From IMG/VR virus record IMGVR_UViG_3300030329_001304, positions 20,418-63,147 of that record: DNA of 42,730 bases. One strand, 5' to 3'. This stretch comes from a virus. Under the pieces are notes generated by a model. It saw only the letters and a program-made list of their open reading frames with translations. It was not told the DNA's origin and ran no database searches. The translations under genes were made by a program, and so were the position numbers. Positions 33,827 to 40,341 of this stretch are shown here, piece after piece (within the stretch, counting starts at the first letter, position 1; each line of letters opens with the position of its first letter).

Positions 33827-34068
33827 TCCACCCTCTTGATTTCATCTTCTTTTTTTATTTCCCACATCTTAATAAGAGAGTTAGCATCTTGTATAGCTTT
33901 ACCCCATGCTCGATGTATTCGTGCAGCTGTATCATCGTCTCCTTTTATCTCAGGTTCTAAATGAGCTGACATATCATAGTGGTAATCACTACACAATTTT
34001 AACATTTCAATCCACTGCTGTCTTTCGTCATCTGTGTTGACTGTGAGTTTTTTAATATCTACAGTCAT
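33823..34068 (-). CDS. Unknown 81-residue helical protein
   Basis: The product is mostly helical (DERQQWIEMLKLCSDYHYDM, AARIHRAWGKAIQDANSLIK) with a charged C-terminus. No motif is recognised. It lies between the MazG-like gene and the polymerase and overlaps both by a few bases, with AGGAGAACTA before its ATG. The context suggests a small replication or nucleotide-metabolism accessory factor, but nothing in the sequence shows this. Confidence 0.5.
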   Translation of the reverse strand: MTVDIKKLTVNTDDERQQWIEMLKLCSDYHYDMSAHLEPEIKGDDDTAARIHRAWGKAIQDANSLIKMWEIKKEDEIKRVE

Positions 34069-34388
34069 TAGTTCTCCTGATGGTAAGCTTCCATGTCTTC
34101 CTTAGACATTCTATTAAATAATTTATCCATATTATTTACCATCAACTCGGATAACTTTATATTATATACGTCACACAATCGTGTAAGATACCATAAAACG
34201 TCACCTAGTTCATCTATGATTAACTCTGTATTGTCTATTCTATCTCTTATCTCTTTTTTAAATGCTCCACCAACTTCACCGGCTTCATTCATTAAACCTA
34301 TCATTAGGTATTCTTTTTCTCTACGTTTAGGATACTTCGCAGTTTTGCGAGTAAAATCCGTGTAGGTAGTTTCTATTCCTTTTACCAT
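34068..34388 (-). CDS. mazG: MazG-like nucleotide pyrophosphohydrolase
   Basis: The product has 106 residues of the all-alpha NTP pyrophosphohydrolase group. The metal-binding motifs are visible: LMNEAGEVGGAFKKE (E-x-x-E) and IIDELGDVLWYLTRL (E-x-x-D). The family cleaves (d)NTPs to monophosphates and pyrophosphate, and phage members can adjust nucleotide pools or alarmone-like nucleotides. The length is that of a single-domain member. It overlaps the aIF1A gene upstream and the unknown gene downstream by a few bases. It sits beside polymerase and ribonucleotide reductase functions, consistent with dNTP control. Confidence 0.8.
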   Translation of the reverse strand: MVKGIETTYTDFTRKTAKYPKRREKEYLMIGLMNEAGEVGGAFKKEIRDRIDNTELIIDELGDVLWYLTRLCDVYNIKLSELMVNNMDKLFNRMSKEDMEAYHQEN

Positions 34389-34696
34389 ATGTTTAACTCC
34401 TCTGGTATTTTTGAGAGAATATTCTTTCTCTCAGTAGGGAGATAGCGGTATACTAAGTCTGCCTTTTGGTCGCTTTGTATGACCCACGGTTTAACTATAA
34501 TTAAATCGTTCTCTCTACACCACATTCTTTTCTTCAGTTTACCACCGATTCTAATCATGCGGGTTTTATTATCAGCACAGAGGGCTCTCATTCTAGAGCC
34601 ACCTGTCATCTCAACTACAACAGCGAACATCTCATCTCGCTTAGGTAGTCTACTTCTTTTGAAAGTGTTCGTAGACTGTTTGGACTTCTTCGTCAT
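34382..34696 (-). CDS. Archaeal translation initiation factor 1A homologue
   Basis: The product has 104 residues and matches aIF1A/eIF1A across its length: a basic N-terminal tail (SKQSTNTFKRSRLPKRDE), the OB-fold strands FAVVVEMTGGSRMRALCADN and TRMIRIGGKLKKRMWCREND, LIIVKPWVIQSDQKADLVYR, and a short C-terminal helix. In archaea the factor binds the ribosomal A site and promotes initiation. The R-I-x-G-K-L-K-K-R-x-W segment that contacts rRNA is conserved. The start overlaps the end of the AAA+ gene by 47 bases. A viral copy could bias host ribosomes, or may have become an RNA-binding regulator. Confidence 0.85.
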   Translation of the reverse strand: MTKKSKQSTNTFKRSRLPKRDEMFAVVVEMTGGSRMRALCADNKTRMIRIGGKLKKRMWCRENDLIIVKPWVIQSDQKADLVYRYLPTERKNILSKIPEELNIW

Positions 34697-36122
34697 TGTA
34701 ATCTCCTTCTGCGTTTAATAGAAAAGACTCATAGTCTTTAATCTTTGCATCTTTTGCGGTCTTGAATATTTTGTCATAATCTGCTGACTCTACTTCTACC
34801 GCACTCTTTGCTCTCTCACCCAGTTCAATATTGTTCCCAGTAAACGGGTCAACAATCTTAATACTGCTACAATTGCTCCTAATGTATTCATCAGATACTT
34901 CAGACCAATTCTCTCTAACAAACTCTTTTGTTTCTTCAATTAAATCACTCCAATTTATTTTTGATACTGGTTCATTGATAAGAGGACTCTTGAAATATAA
35001 AGTTCTCTTACCATCATCTTCACTTTCTAAGAAACCAGTCATTAACAATCCTGTTATTACTGGTCTCAGTTTGGTAAAGGGTAAACCTGCTGCTTTTGCA
35101 GCTTTTTTCATCTCTCCTTCAGACATCTTGACAGTGTCACTATCAGCGAAACCAAACTTATCTAACCTTGTGTCTGGAAATAATTTCAATATGTCAGTTC
35201 CATGACTTGGCATATGTAAACACTCTTCAACAAATGAGTTGAGATATATTCTCAGTCCAAGCCAGTTGTGTTTGGGTGACACTAAACCATAGGTTACACC
35301 ATCTTTCTCTACTTTAGTTATTTCATTAGGATAAAATCTAGCTATTGCGTTGATTAACCTTAATAAATATTGAACCTTTGAACGAGATACGGGAAAGGCT
35401 GATGGTATAGCATCAAATAAGAATGGTGCACATGGGTTTTTTAACTCAGTTGCATCATCATCATCCCTTTCTCTAATAGCATCAAGAATATGTTCTTTCA
35501 ACCCTTCTATTTCTTCATCACTCATAGAAGACATAGTTGTCTTTGGTAATGCTGAGTGCATTAGTTTATGTTTCAAGACTAGTTCTGTCTGCTTAACAGT
35601 TGGGTTAGTATGCATTATCATACATCTACGTTCTAACTCTGCATCAAACATAGCTGAACCTTTGTCGTTCTCTACTGCAACTGCCATCAAAACATATTTA
35701 GGTTCTAACCATTGTGTGACTGAAGCTTTGATTGTTACATCTGTTTTCTTTCTGGTAGCTGTCCTACCGTCTGCCCAAGTCTTAATTATTTCCATTACAC
35801 CCTCAGGTATCTTCTGTGCCTCCGGTATAGCTACAAATCTAGCATTGTTAATGGCTTCTTCATCATACCATATAGCTGTCTCAGACATATGTTCAACAGT
35901 ATATATGTATTTATCAGGTAATAAGTTACCTATCGCTTCCATCAACACAGTCTTACCTGTTCCACTATATGCTTTGATACAGAAATTAGTATCAGATAGT
36001 AAATAAGATAGGCTAGTAGTTAATGCTAATGCATCTTCTCCCAATATAGGAAATAATGTTCCATCCTTCTTTTTTGCGTTGTGGAAATACCTCAACAAAT
36101 CATATATTTCAAGTCTTTTCAT
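34650..36122 (-). CDS. AAA+ ATPase, replicative helicase-like (MCM-related), putative
   Basis: The product has 490 residues. Walker A is AYSGTGKTVL (Lys57), and the Walker B position is FVAIPEAQ, with Pro-Glu instead of Asp-Glu. A sensor-like strand (KYVLMAVAVENDKG), an Arg pair (ELERRCMIM) and a helical lid with a Ser-Arg element (PVSRSKVQYLLRLINAIARF) follow, as in MCM-type AAA+ modules. Residues about 340-400 look like a winged helix (MSEGEMKKAAKAAGLPFTKL, GLLMTGFLE). Its place beside the SSB candidate and near polymerase and primase suggests the replicative helicase. MCM relationship is a judgement from pattern; other AAA+ groups remain possible. Confidence 0.65.
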   Translation of the reverse strand: MKRLEIYDLLRYFHNAKKKDGTLFPILGEDALALTTSLSYLLSDTNFCIKAYSGTGKTVLMEAIGNLLPDKYIYTVEHMSETAIWYDEEAINNARFVAIPEAQKIPEGVMEIIKTWADGRTATRKKTDVTIKASVTQWLEPKYVLMAVAVENDKGSAMFDAELERRCMIMHTNPTVKQTELVLKHKLMHSALPKTTMSSMSDEEIEGLKEHILDAIRERDDDDATELKNPCAPFLFDAIPSAFPVSRSKVQYLLRLINAIARFYPNEITKVEKDGVTYGLVSPKHNWLGLRIYLNSFVEECLHMPSHGTDILKLFPDTRLDKFGFADSDTVKMSEGEMKKAAKAAGLPFTKLRPVITGLLMTGFLESEDDGKRTLYFKSPLINEPVSKINWSDLIEETKEFVRENWSEVSDEYIRSNCSSIKIVDPFTGNNIELGERAKSAVEVESADYDKIFKTAKDAKIKDYESFLLNAEGDYNDEEVQTVYEHFQKK

Positions 36123-36225
36123 AATGTTCCTCTTCTTTTCTTAGTCTTTTCCAAAGAAAATATGCAAGGGCTACAATAGGCCCATCTAATATAAATATTA
36201 TTGTTAAATAGTCTATTAAATCCAT
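36109..36225 (-). CDS. 38-residue single-pass membrane protein
   Basis: The ORF starts at ATG 36225, inside the end of the upstream gene, and ends inside the start of the AAA+ gene. The product has one clear membrane segment, MDLIDYLTIIFILDGPIVAL and on to AYFLW, followed by a basic-acidic tail (KRLRKEEEHYEKT). Overlaps at both ends support coupled translation. It might anchor the replication complex at the membrane or act on the envelope, but the sequence shows only the membrane helix. Confidence 0.5.
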   Translation of the reverse strand: MDLIDYLTIIFILDGPIVALAYFLWKRLRKEEEHYEKT

Positions 36226-36887
36226 ACTTCCCTCGCATTTACTAGATTGAGTATGTTGTGTTCACATAACTTGACTGCATACTTTTTAAGTTCCTTTTCT
36301 TCGATAGCTGGAAACCTATCCTTTAATAATAAAAATAAATCTATCATTGTAATTGGTTGTCCGTCTTTGTCCTTTAGGAATTCAGCTACCTCTTCTGGTA
36401 TAACCCATCTATATTTTTGTTCCTCACTGTTGGTTAAGTTAGGTCTAAACTTTTCCTCTACAAACATTTCATTGTCAGTTTTCTTTACAATATATCCATT
36501 AGTTTCTCTACCGAACGTAGTTGTAACCTTACCTTTCTCAAATTCAAAAACGAGGTCAGTAGGGTTTATTCCCTCTTCAATAAGCTGAGAGAATATTTTC
36601 TGGCACTCAGTATGAGAAGCGATAGTAAGTGTTAGGTGCTTCACTTCTTTCATTTCACTGATATATATTCCGTAAGTAAATTCATTAATCTTAGGTGTTC
36701 CATTCTTACAGAAGACACATTCTGCTTCTTTTGCCCAACACTTATTGCGTTTCTTTGTAGTAGGATTCCAATGTTTAACTCTATGTATAGGGGCTATAAA
36801 GGCAAACTGTCCCAAAGCTTTCATTGAGTCTAATAACCACACTCTCGAACTTCGGGGCGATTGTATCCAATCTTTGTATTCACTCAT
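36216..36887 (-). CDS. Single-stranded DNA-binding protein with zinc site, putative
   Basis: The product has 223 residues. A Cys cluster (Cys50, Cys57, Cys60 in NKCWAKEAECVFCKNG) is placed inside a beta-rich region like the zinc-containing OB domain of T4 gp32-type SSBs. Strands such as KHLTLTIASHTE, DLVFEFEKGKVTTTFG and NGYIVKK follow. The C-terminal 60 residues (WVIPEEVAEFLKDK, KKYAVKLCEHNILNLV) look like a small helical or winged-helix domain. It sits in the replication block between Hsp20 and the helicase-like gene. The ATG overlaps the Hsp20 stop. The assignment rests on the zinc site and context. Confidence 0.5.
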   Translation of the reverse strand: MSEYKDWIQSPRSSRVWLLDSMKALGQFAFIAPIHRVKHWNPTTKKRNKCWAKEAECVFCKNGTPKINEFTYGIYISEMKEVKHLTLTIASHTECQKIFSQLIEEGINPTDLVFEFEKGKVTTTFGRETNGYIVKKTDNEMFVEEKFRPNLTNSEEQKYRWVIPEEVAEFLKDKDGQPITMIDLFLLLKDRFPAIEEKELKKYAVKLCEHNILNLVNAREVWI

Positions 36888-37246
36888 TCTATTTCTACTT
36901 TCTTAGCTGATGTCTTTTCTTTCTTTTCGATGGTCATATCGAGAATACCATTGACCATAGTTGCTTTGACTGACTCTGGGTCTACTTCATAATTGAATGT
37001 TCTATCCCATGAAAAGTTCTTTCTATCAGACTTAGCGTTGATTGTAACAGTTCTGTTACTAACTTCTATATCAACTTGGTCTTTATCTACTCCAGCTAAC
37101 TCAGCTGTAATAGTTATAGTTCCATTCTCTTCGTTCATTTGAACATCGTTTCTATGTTGGTAACGTGGTGTGTTAGGAACCATCTCAATTTGGTCGAGTA
37201 AGTCCTGCCACATTTCCATCATATCTCTAGTTCTTCTGTCCCACAT
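36884..37246 (-). CDS. Small heat-shock protein, Hsp20/alpha-crystallin family
   Basis: The product has 120 residues. The N-terminal part is short and Met/Trp-rich (WDRRTRDMMEMWQDLLDQIE). The alpha-crystallin domain spans about 35-110 with ITAELAGVDKDQVDIEVSNR, a loop, and the signature VKATMVNGILDMTIEKK. A C-terminal V-E-I that could act as the I-x-I anchor follows. Such ATP-independent holdases form oligomers and keep unfolding proteins soluble. Virus-encoded copies occur in cyanophages and some archaeal viruses and may protect virion or replication proteins. GTGGAGGACT precedes the start, three bases after the next gene upstream. Confidence 0.9.
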   Translation of the reverse strand: MWDRRTRDMMEMWQDLLDQIEMVPNTPRYQHRNDVQMNEENGTITITAELAGVDKDQVDIEVSNRTVTINAKSDRKNFSWDRTFNYEVDPESVKATMVNGILDMTIEKKEKTSAKKVEIE

Positions 37247-37248
37247 AC

Positions 37249-37455
37249 TCAGTCCTCCACTGTTGGGGTTGATGTTCCATCAGTTCTCTTCATTAATCTG
37301 AAGTATGGTTTGTTGGAACCTTCTTTCCAATAGGTGTTTCTGAACATAACGTATTCGTCTCCTCCCTCAGATTTACCTGAGTAGTATACGTTTCCGTTCT
37401 TATCTGTGTTCCGGAACAATCCGGCTTGTAGTTCTAAGCTAGTTTTTTCTGCCAT
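37249..37455 (-). CDS. Unknown small beta-rich protein, 68 residues
   Basis: The product begins MAEKTSLELQAGLFRNTDKN and continues with a beta pattern (NVYYSGKSEGGDEYVMFRNT, YWKEGSNKPYFRLMKR). The L-F-x-N-x-x-K-x-G-x-x-Y-x-S-G layout resembles small OB-like proteins common in phages, but I cannot name the family with confidence. A strong AAAGGAGGAAAG binding site precedes ATG 37455, so it is probably well expressed. It is followed by Hsp20 after two bases. Confidence 0.5.
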   Translation of the reverse strand: MAEKTSLELQAGLFRNTDKNGNVYYSGKSEGGDEYVMFRNTYWKEGSNKPYFRLMKRTDGTSTPTVED

Positions 37456-37472
37456 ATTTCTTTCCTCCTTTT

Positions 37473-37733
37473 TTATCCATGCATGTTGGTTGAGGATTGC
37501 ATAGGTATCCCCTTGACATCAATCTCTAATAGTTTTTCACCATATGCTGAGATTAGTTTGTCTAATGTTTCACTAAAGAATTTTTCTACATCAACATCTG
37601 ATGTAGGATTTATCTCTAATTGAAATGTCCCGATGCGTAAAAGATGTGTCATCTTAGCGGCATCCATCTTAGCTGACATCAAATCAGCCGCCATATCAAT
37701 ATGCATTGGTGGTTCAGAAGATGAATCTGTCAT
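37473..37733 (-). CDS. Unknown 86-residue protein
   Basis: The product has an N-terminal Met/Ala-rich helix (MHIDMAADLMSAKMDAAKMT) then strand-helix elements (LLRIGTFQLEINPTSDVDVE, KFFSETLDKLISAYGEKLLE). No motif is recognised. TTGGAGGTCATCG precedes the start inside the end of the upstream coiled-coil gene, which it overlaps by 20 bases. The setting suggests a co-translated accessory protein of the Hsp20 operon. Confidence 0.45.
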   Translation of the reverse strand: MTDSSSEPPMHIDMAADLMSAKMDAAKMTHLLRIGTFQLEINPTSDVDVEKFFSETLDKLISAYGEKLLEIDVKGIPMQSSTNMHG

Positions 37734-37980
37734 CGATGACCTCCAACTTAATTAATATTTTTCTTAGGTTCTTTATCATTCCTTGTGTCTCTCCGATTTT
37801 GTTTTCCAAATCATCAAAACGCTGAGACATCTTATCAATACGGGCTAAGATATCCTCCACGTTCTGAACAAAGGGAAACCAATCAGTTTCGTTTTGATAC
37901 TTTTCGTTTCTTTTGCGAATCTCTTCCGCCCATCTTGTGTGGTGGTTTACTTCCGCCTTTCTGTCTTCTTCTATTGTCAT
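37714..37980 (-). CDS. Coiled-coil protein, 88 residues
   Basis: The product has a charged N-terminus (MTIEEDRKAEVNHHTRWAEE) and a C-terminal coiled coil with regular heptads (DILARIDKMSQRFDDLENKI, GETQGMIKNLRKILIKLEVI). It likely oligomerises. It overlaps the upstream gene by 98 bases in another frame, an unusually long overlap for this region. AAAAGGAATC precedes the start. The function is unknown. Confidence 0.45.
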   Translation of the reverse strand: MTIEEDRKAEVNHHTRWAEEIRKRNEKYQNETDWFPFVQNVEDILARIDKMSQRFDDLENKIGETQGMIKNLRKILIKLEVIDDRFIF

Positions 37981-38218
37981 TCTTTTGATTCCTTTTTAGT
38001 TGTTTCATGAGTATTTTGTTCTTACGTGGGTTCACATGATAACCCTGTCCTGTCCAACCGTCGACGTAATATCGAACGTATCCCATCCAATAGTCACGAC
38101 AGTTTTCCTCAGTTGGTTCTAATCCTCTCATTATACATTTCTCTTTGAGGCGTTGAACCATCTTATTTGTTTTACCCTTAGCCCATATACGGTCAAAGGC
38201 TTCCCATCTCTCATTCAT
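37883..38218 (-). CDS. Basic protein with Lys/Arg-rich tail, 111 residues
   Basis: The ATG at 38218 has GGAGGT five bases upstream and is preferred to an ATG 27 bases earlier. Residues 1-60 look folded (NERWEAFDRIWAKGKTNKMV, ENCRDYWMGYVRYYVDGW). Residues 65-111 are very basic and disordered (MKQLKRNQKNDNRRRQKGGS and on to KKRKVSKRN), a nucleic-acid-binding type of tail. The tail is encoded in the 98 bases shared with the next gene, so it may partly be a by-product of the overlap. No family is recognised. Confidence 0.45.
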   Translation of the reverse strand: MNERWEAFDRIWAKGKTNKMVQRLKEKCIMRGLEPTEENCRDYWMGYVRYYVDGWTGQGYHVNPRKNKILMKQLKRNQKNDNRRRQKGGSKPPHKMGGRDSQKKRKVSKRN

Positions 38219-38331
38219 ATCTGACCTCCAATAACTGTATAGCATTGTTGACAGTATGGGTTGCCGTTTATATCTCTATACCTGATATACTTAGGGTGTA
38301 AATTGCATTTACACAAACCACACTGCATCAT
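38215..38331 (-). CDS. Mini zinc-ribbon protein, 38 residues
   Basis: The ORF starts at ATG 38331, overlapping the upstream TGA, and ends within the next gene start (ATGA). The product MMQCGLCKCNLHPKYIRYRD continues to a second pair (YCQQC), giving C-x-x-C-x-C...C-x-x-C, the arrangement of a zinc ribbon. It is one of five such tiny proteins in the leftward arm. Mini zinc ribbons often bind nucleic acid or modify host transcription complexes; here the role is unknown. Confidence 0.55.
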   Translation of the reverse strand: MMQCGLCKCNLHPKYIRYRDINGNPYCQQCYTVIGGQI

Positions 38332-38660
38332 CCGAACATACTTCCTGTATATGAATCATGCTGAGGTGGTTGTGGTGCTTGTGGTGAGAAAACGTCTGGT
38401 GCATTCTCTTTAGCTGATTTAACCATCAACTCTAATACCTTGACGTAAGCTAAGATGGCCATCTCTTGCCATTTTTCTAATTGGTATGTCTTAGATATTT
38501 TTTCTAAGTCTACACCTATCTTTAAAATGTCTATAGAGTCCATCGCCTTGACTAATATTTCCCATTGAAGTTGTTCTTCATCAGTCATAAGTTTAGCTAC
38601 ATTCAGTCCTTGCTTCTCATCTTTGGCGGCTTTCAAAAAGCCTTCTAATAGTTTATTCAT
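38328..38660 (-). CDS. Unknown helical protein, 110 residues
   Basis: The product is helical through about residue 85 (LLEGFLKAAKDEKQGLNVAK, QWEILVKAMDSIDILKIGVD, KWQEMAILAYVKVLELMVKS) and ends in a Pro/Gln-rich tail (SPQAPQPPQHDSYTGSMFG). Tails of this kind in viral replication proteins can mediate protein contacts, but no family match is evident. GGAG in the upstream stop region serves the start. Confidence 0.5.
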   Translation of the reverse strand: MNKLLEGFLKAAKDEKQGLNVAKLMTDEEQLQWEILVKAMDSIDILKIGVDLEKISKTYQLEKWQEMAILAYVKVLELMVKSAKENAPDVFSPQAPQPPQHDSYTGSMFG

Positions 38661-38661
38661 T

Positions 38662-38970
38662 TTACTCCGACACTACCAATCTATCTAATCTATAAGAACG
38701 TGGTCTTTGTGTAAACTGAGAAGTATACTGTTTTAAGTTATACCTATTATCTTTACCCACAACATAGAAGTGTCCTTTGGAAGATATATGTATATCTTCG
38801 GGTAAGATTTTCCTTACAGACTCAGAGTCTCTTTCATGTTTCCATGAATTAAACTCGAATTGAGTTCTGTTGACAGGGTTGTATCTGATACTTACCTGCT
38901 TGTGCTTTCCTGTCTTCTGATAGTGCTTGACAGCATCCATCAAAAGATTGATTTGTTGATTTCTATCCAT
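38662..38970 (-). CDS. Unknown 102-residue protein
   Basis: ATG 38970 has AAGGTGAT five bases upstream; a GTG nine bases earlier is less likely. The product starts with a helix (DRNQQINLLMDAVKHYQKTG) and continues with charged strands (KQVSIRYNPVNRTQFEFNSW, IHISSKGHFYVVGKDNRYNL, RSYRLDRLVVSE). The ending strand pattern, with G-H-F-Y-V-V-G and Y-R-L-D-R-L, is reminiscent of WYL-like ligand-binding segments, which occur in defence and regulatory proteins, but the domain is much too short to claim this. A promoter lies at 39006-39019. Confidence 0.45.
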   Translation of the reverse strand: MDRNQQINLLMDAVKHYQKTGKHKQVSIRYNPVNRTQFEFNSWKHERDSESVRKILPEDIHISSKGHFYVVGKDNRYNLKQYTSQFTQRPRSYRLDRLVVSE

Positions 38971-38971
38971 T

Positions 38972-39139
38972 TTAATCACCTTGTTGAATCTCCATAACTA
39001 CTGAGTATATAAAGCTTTCGCTATCCATACTGAGAGTTGTAAACTGAGAACCTTTATCTGGTCTCTTATAGGAATTTCTAATGGGATTATATCCATTATT
39101 CCTTGTAGGGTGTGCAGTGAACACACCTCTTTTTGCCAT
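38972..39139 (-). CDS. Possible 55-residue protein
   Basis: The ORF runs from ATG 39139 to TAA 38972-38974, ending just before the start of the next gene. The product begins MAKRGVFTAHPTRNNGYNPI and ends with TTLSMDSESFIYSVVMEIQQ. It fills an otherwise empty stretch with normal base use, but overlaps the mini zinc-ribbon ORF at 39096-39188 in another frame and has a poor binding site. A TATA box lies inside its 3' half. Existence is uncertain. Confidence 0.35.
   Translation of the reverse strand: MAKRGVFTAHPTRNNGYNPIRNSYKRPDKGSQFTTLSMDSESFIYSVVMEIQQGD
39006..39019 (-). promoter_or_regulatory. Archaeal TATA promoter
   Basis: On the minus strand, CGAAAGCTTTATATA matches the BRE/TATA consensus (TATA at 39006-39013). 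Transcription is expected near 38984, about 15 bases before ATG 38970, giving a promoter for the operon that runs through the zinc ribbon, Hsp20, SSB-like, AAA+, aIF1A and polymerase genes. Confidence 0.6.
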
Positions 39140-39188
39140 CATATGTCCATACGAAAGCGTTTCTTAAACATCTGTTGCATTCTGTCAT
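39096..39188 (-). CDS. Mini zinc-ribbon protein, 30 residues
   Basis: The ORF starts at ATG 39188, two bases after the upstream stop, and encodes MTECNRCLRNAFVWTYDGKK followed by RCVHCTPYKE. The two C-x-x-C pairs separated by 15 residues form a complete small zinc ribbon. Its layout matches the other mini zinc ribbons in this arm. It overlaps the 55-codon ORF; of the two, this one has the stronger motif support. Confidence 0.5.
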   Translation of the reverse strand: MTECNRCLRNAFVWTYDGKKRCVHCTPYKE

Positions 39189-39190
39189 AC

Positions 39191-39418
39191 TTATTTAAAC
39201 CACAAATAATATGCGATTACCCCTAAACACAATAGATTACCGATTGTATATAAAATTATTGTCTTCATATTTATATCATTTTTCTTTTTTGGTATCTTCT
39301 TAGTTGTTTTTACTGTGAAATGAGGTATTGCTCCCCAACACTCGTCGCATAAGTATGCTTTGAGATGTGGTTCTTCACTTGTATAATGAGTGTGACATCT
39401 ATTACAGTTATGCCACAT
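39191..39418 (-). CDS. Zinc-ribbon protein with C-terminal membrane anchor
   Basis: From ATG 39418 the product has 75 residues (a GTG at 39442 would add eight). The N-terminal part holds a zinc ribbon with CNRC and CDEC pairs spaced by 19 residues. A Lys-rich linker (KTTKKIPKKKND) and one membrane helix follow (TIILYTIGNLLCLGVIAYYL). The cytosolic ribbon would be tethered to the membrane. Similar layouts occur in small archaeal proteins of unknown role. It follows the squalene/phytoene synthase-like gene directly, so a membrane or lipid-linked role is conceivable. Confidence 0.55.
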   Translation of the reverse strand: MWHNCNRCHTHYTSEEPHLKAYLCDECWGAIPHFTVKTTKKIPKKKNDINMKTIILYTIGNLLCLGVIAYYLWFK

Positions 39419-39431
39419 CACTTTGTAATAA

Positions 39432-40037
39432 TTAGGCTTCACTTACTTTCTTAGCTACAGCCATGTATTTTTCTACAGCCATAAGGATAGGTGGTTGTAA
39501 CTCTTTTGGTATATAATCTATCCCATCCATGCCGTTGTCTAAATCTTGATAAAAGATTTCTAAGTATGCACTAAAGTTATCTGTGATGTAGTGATAACCA
39601 TTAGCAACATCTTCATCATAATCTCTTATAAAGTTAATAACTTGAAATGCTCTACCCAATGCTCTGGCGTGTATCTCACAGCGTGGGTGACATCCTAATA
39701 TCTTTGACATCATCATACCAACTGACTCAGCTGAGCCTTTACAGTAATCTAACATAGATACAATGGTGTGCTCTTTCTTTATCATATCTTGATACATACT
39801 TATGTGAAAGTCTGAGAGCCATTCACCTTCGAACTGATACTTGTCACTCACTTCGTAGAATTGTTCTATAACTTCTCTCCAATGTTTGAAATCATGTAGA
39901 GTCTTCTCTCCTTCAACCATCTCATCACATACTCTAAGGTATGCATATAGTTTGTATATATCTTCTTTGATATCATCTGGCCACGCACTCATACACTCAA
40001 AGAATGTAGTGCTGTATTCTTCCATTATCTCTTTCAT
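39432..40037 (-). CDS. Squalene/phytoene synthase-like prenyltransferase
   Basis: The product has 201 residues of the trans-isoprenoid head-to-head synthase family, which joins two prenyl diphosphates (C15 or C20) to squalene or phytoene. The first Asp-rich motif is YAYLRVCDEMVE (Asp38...Glu42, Glu replacing the usual last Asp). The second is FIRDYDEDVANGYHYI (Asp139, Asp141, Asp143), fully acidic. The spacer motif CKGSAESVGMMMSKILG matches the family Y-C-x-x-V-A-x-x-V-G region. Family members are usually 270-300 residues; this one is shorter in the loop after motif I and at the C-terminus, so activity is uncertain. It is translationally coupled to tiny upstream genes (ATGA). Confidence 0.8.
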   Translation of the reverse strand: MKEIMEEYSTTFFECMSAWPDDIKEDIYKLYAYLRVCDEMVEGEKTLHDFKHWREVIEQFYEVSDKYQFEGEWLSDFHISMYQDMIKKEHTIVSMLDYCKGSAESVGMMMSKILGCHPRCEIHARALGRAFQVINFIRDYDEDVANGYHYITDNFSAYLEIFYQDLDNGMDGIDYIPKELQPPILMAVEKYMAVAKKVSEA

Positions 40038-40207
40038 AGTTTCATTTCTCTGTATTTATCATCTGATAAGAAGCCTGTAAGAGTTCCTCTACCAGCTATG
40101 TTACGTCGCATGTATCTGAGAAAATCTATTGTTACTCTCAACGCATCGTTATCTACTTCTTCGTTTAGGAATTCTAATTCATTTATCATATCTTCAATTA
40201 CTATCAT
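40034..40207 (-). CDS. Unknown 57-residue helical protein
   Basis: The ORF starts at ATG 40207, overlapping the upstream TGA, and ends at the ATG of the synthase gene. The product MIVIEDMINELEFLNEEVDN continues as RVTIDFLRYMRRNIAGRG and a short tail; it looks like one or two amphipathic helices. It is part of an unbroken ATGA-coupled chain from the resolvase to the synthase. No function is recognised. Confidence 0.5.
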   Translation of the reverse strand: MIVIEDMINELEFLNEEVDNDALRVTIDFLRYMRRNIAGRGTLTGFLSDDKYREMKL

Positions 40208-40341
40208 TTCTTTTTTATCCTTACCTTTTTCACTACCTTTCTTTCTATTATTTTATTAAAGTCTACAAACTGACCACCTTTCTCTGCTGAGGGTGGTAGC
40301 GTATAACCTTCGTATGGTATCTTTGTTGCTCTCTTTTTCAT
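40204..40341 (-). CDS. Unknown 45-residue basic protein
   Basis: The ORF starts at ATG 40341, overlapping the resolvase TGA, and ends in the ATG of the next gene. The product MKKRATKIPYEGYTLPPSAE ends with a very basic stretch (ERKVVKKVRIKKK). ATGA overlaps on both sides argue that it is translated. It could bind nucleic acid next to the resolvase, but this rests only on charge and position. Confidence 0.5.
   Translation of the reverse strand: MKKRATKIPYEGYTLPPSAEKGGQFVDFNKIIERKVVKKVRIKKK

Noticed and set aside
34831-35205. 124-codon plus-strand ORF opposite the AAA+ gene
   Set aside because: It is antisense to a gene with Walker motifs; the product is Ser/Leu-rich with no family pattern and no binding site.
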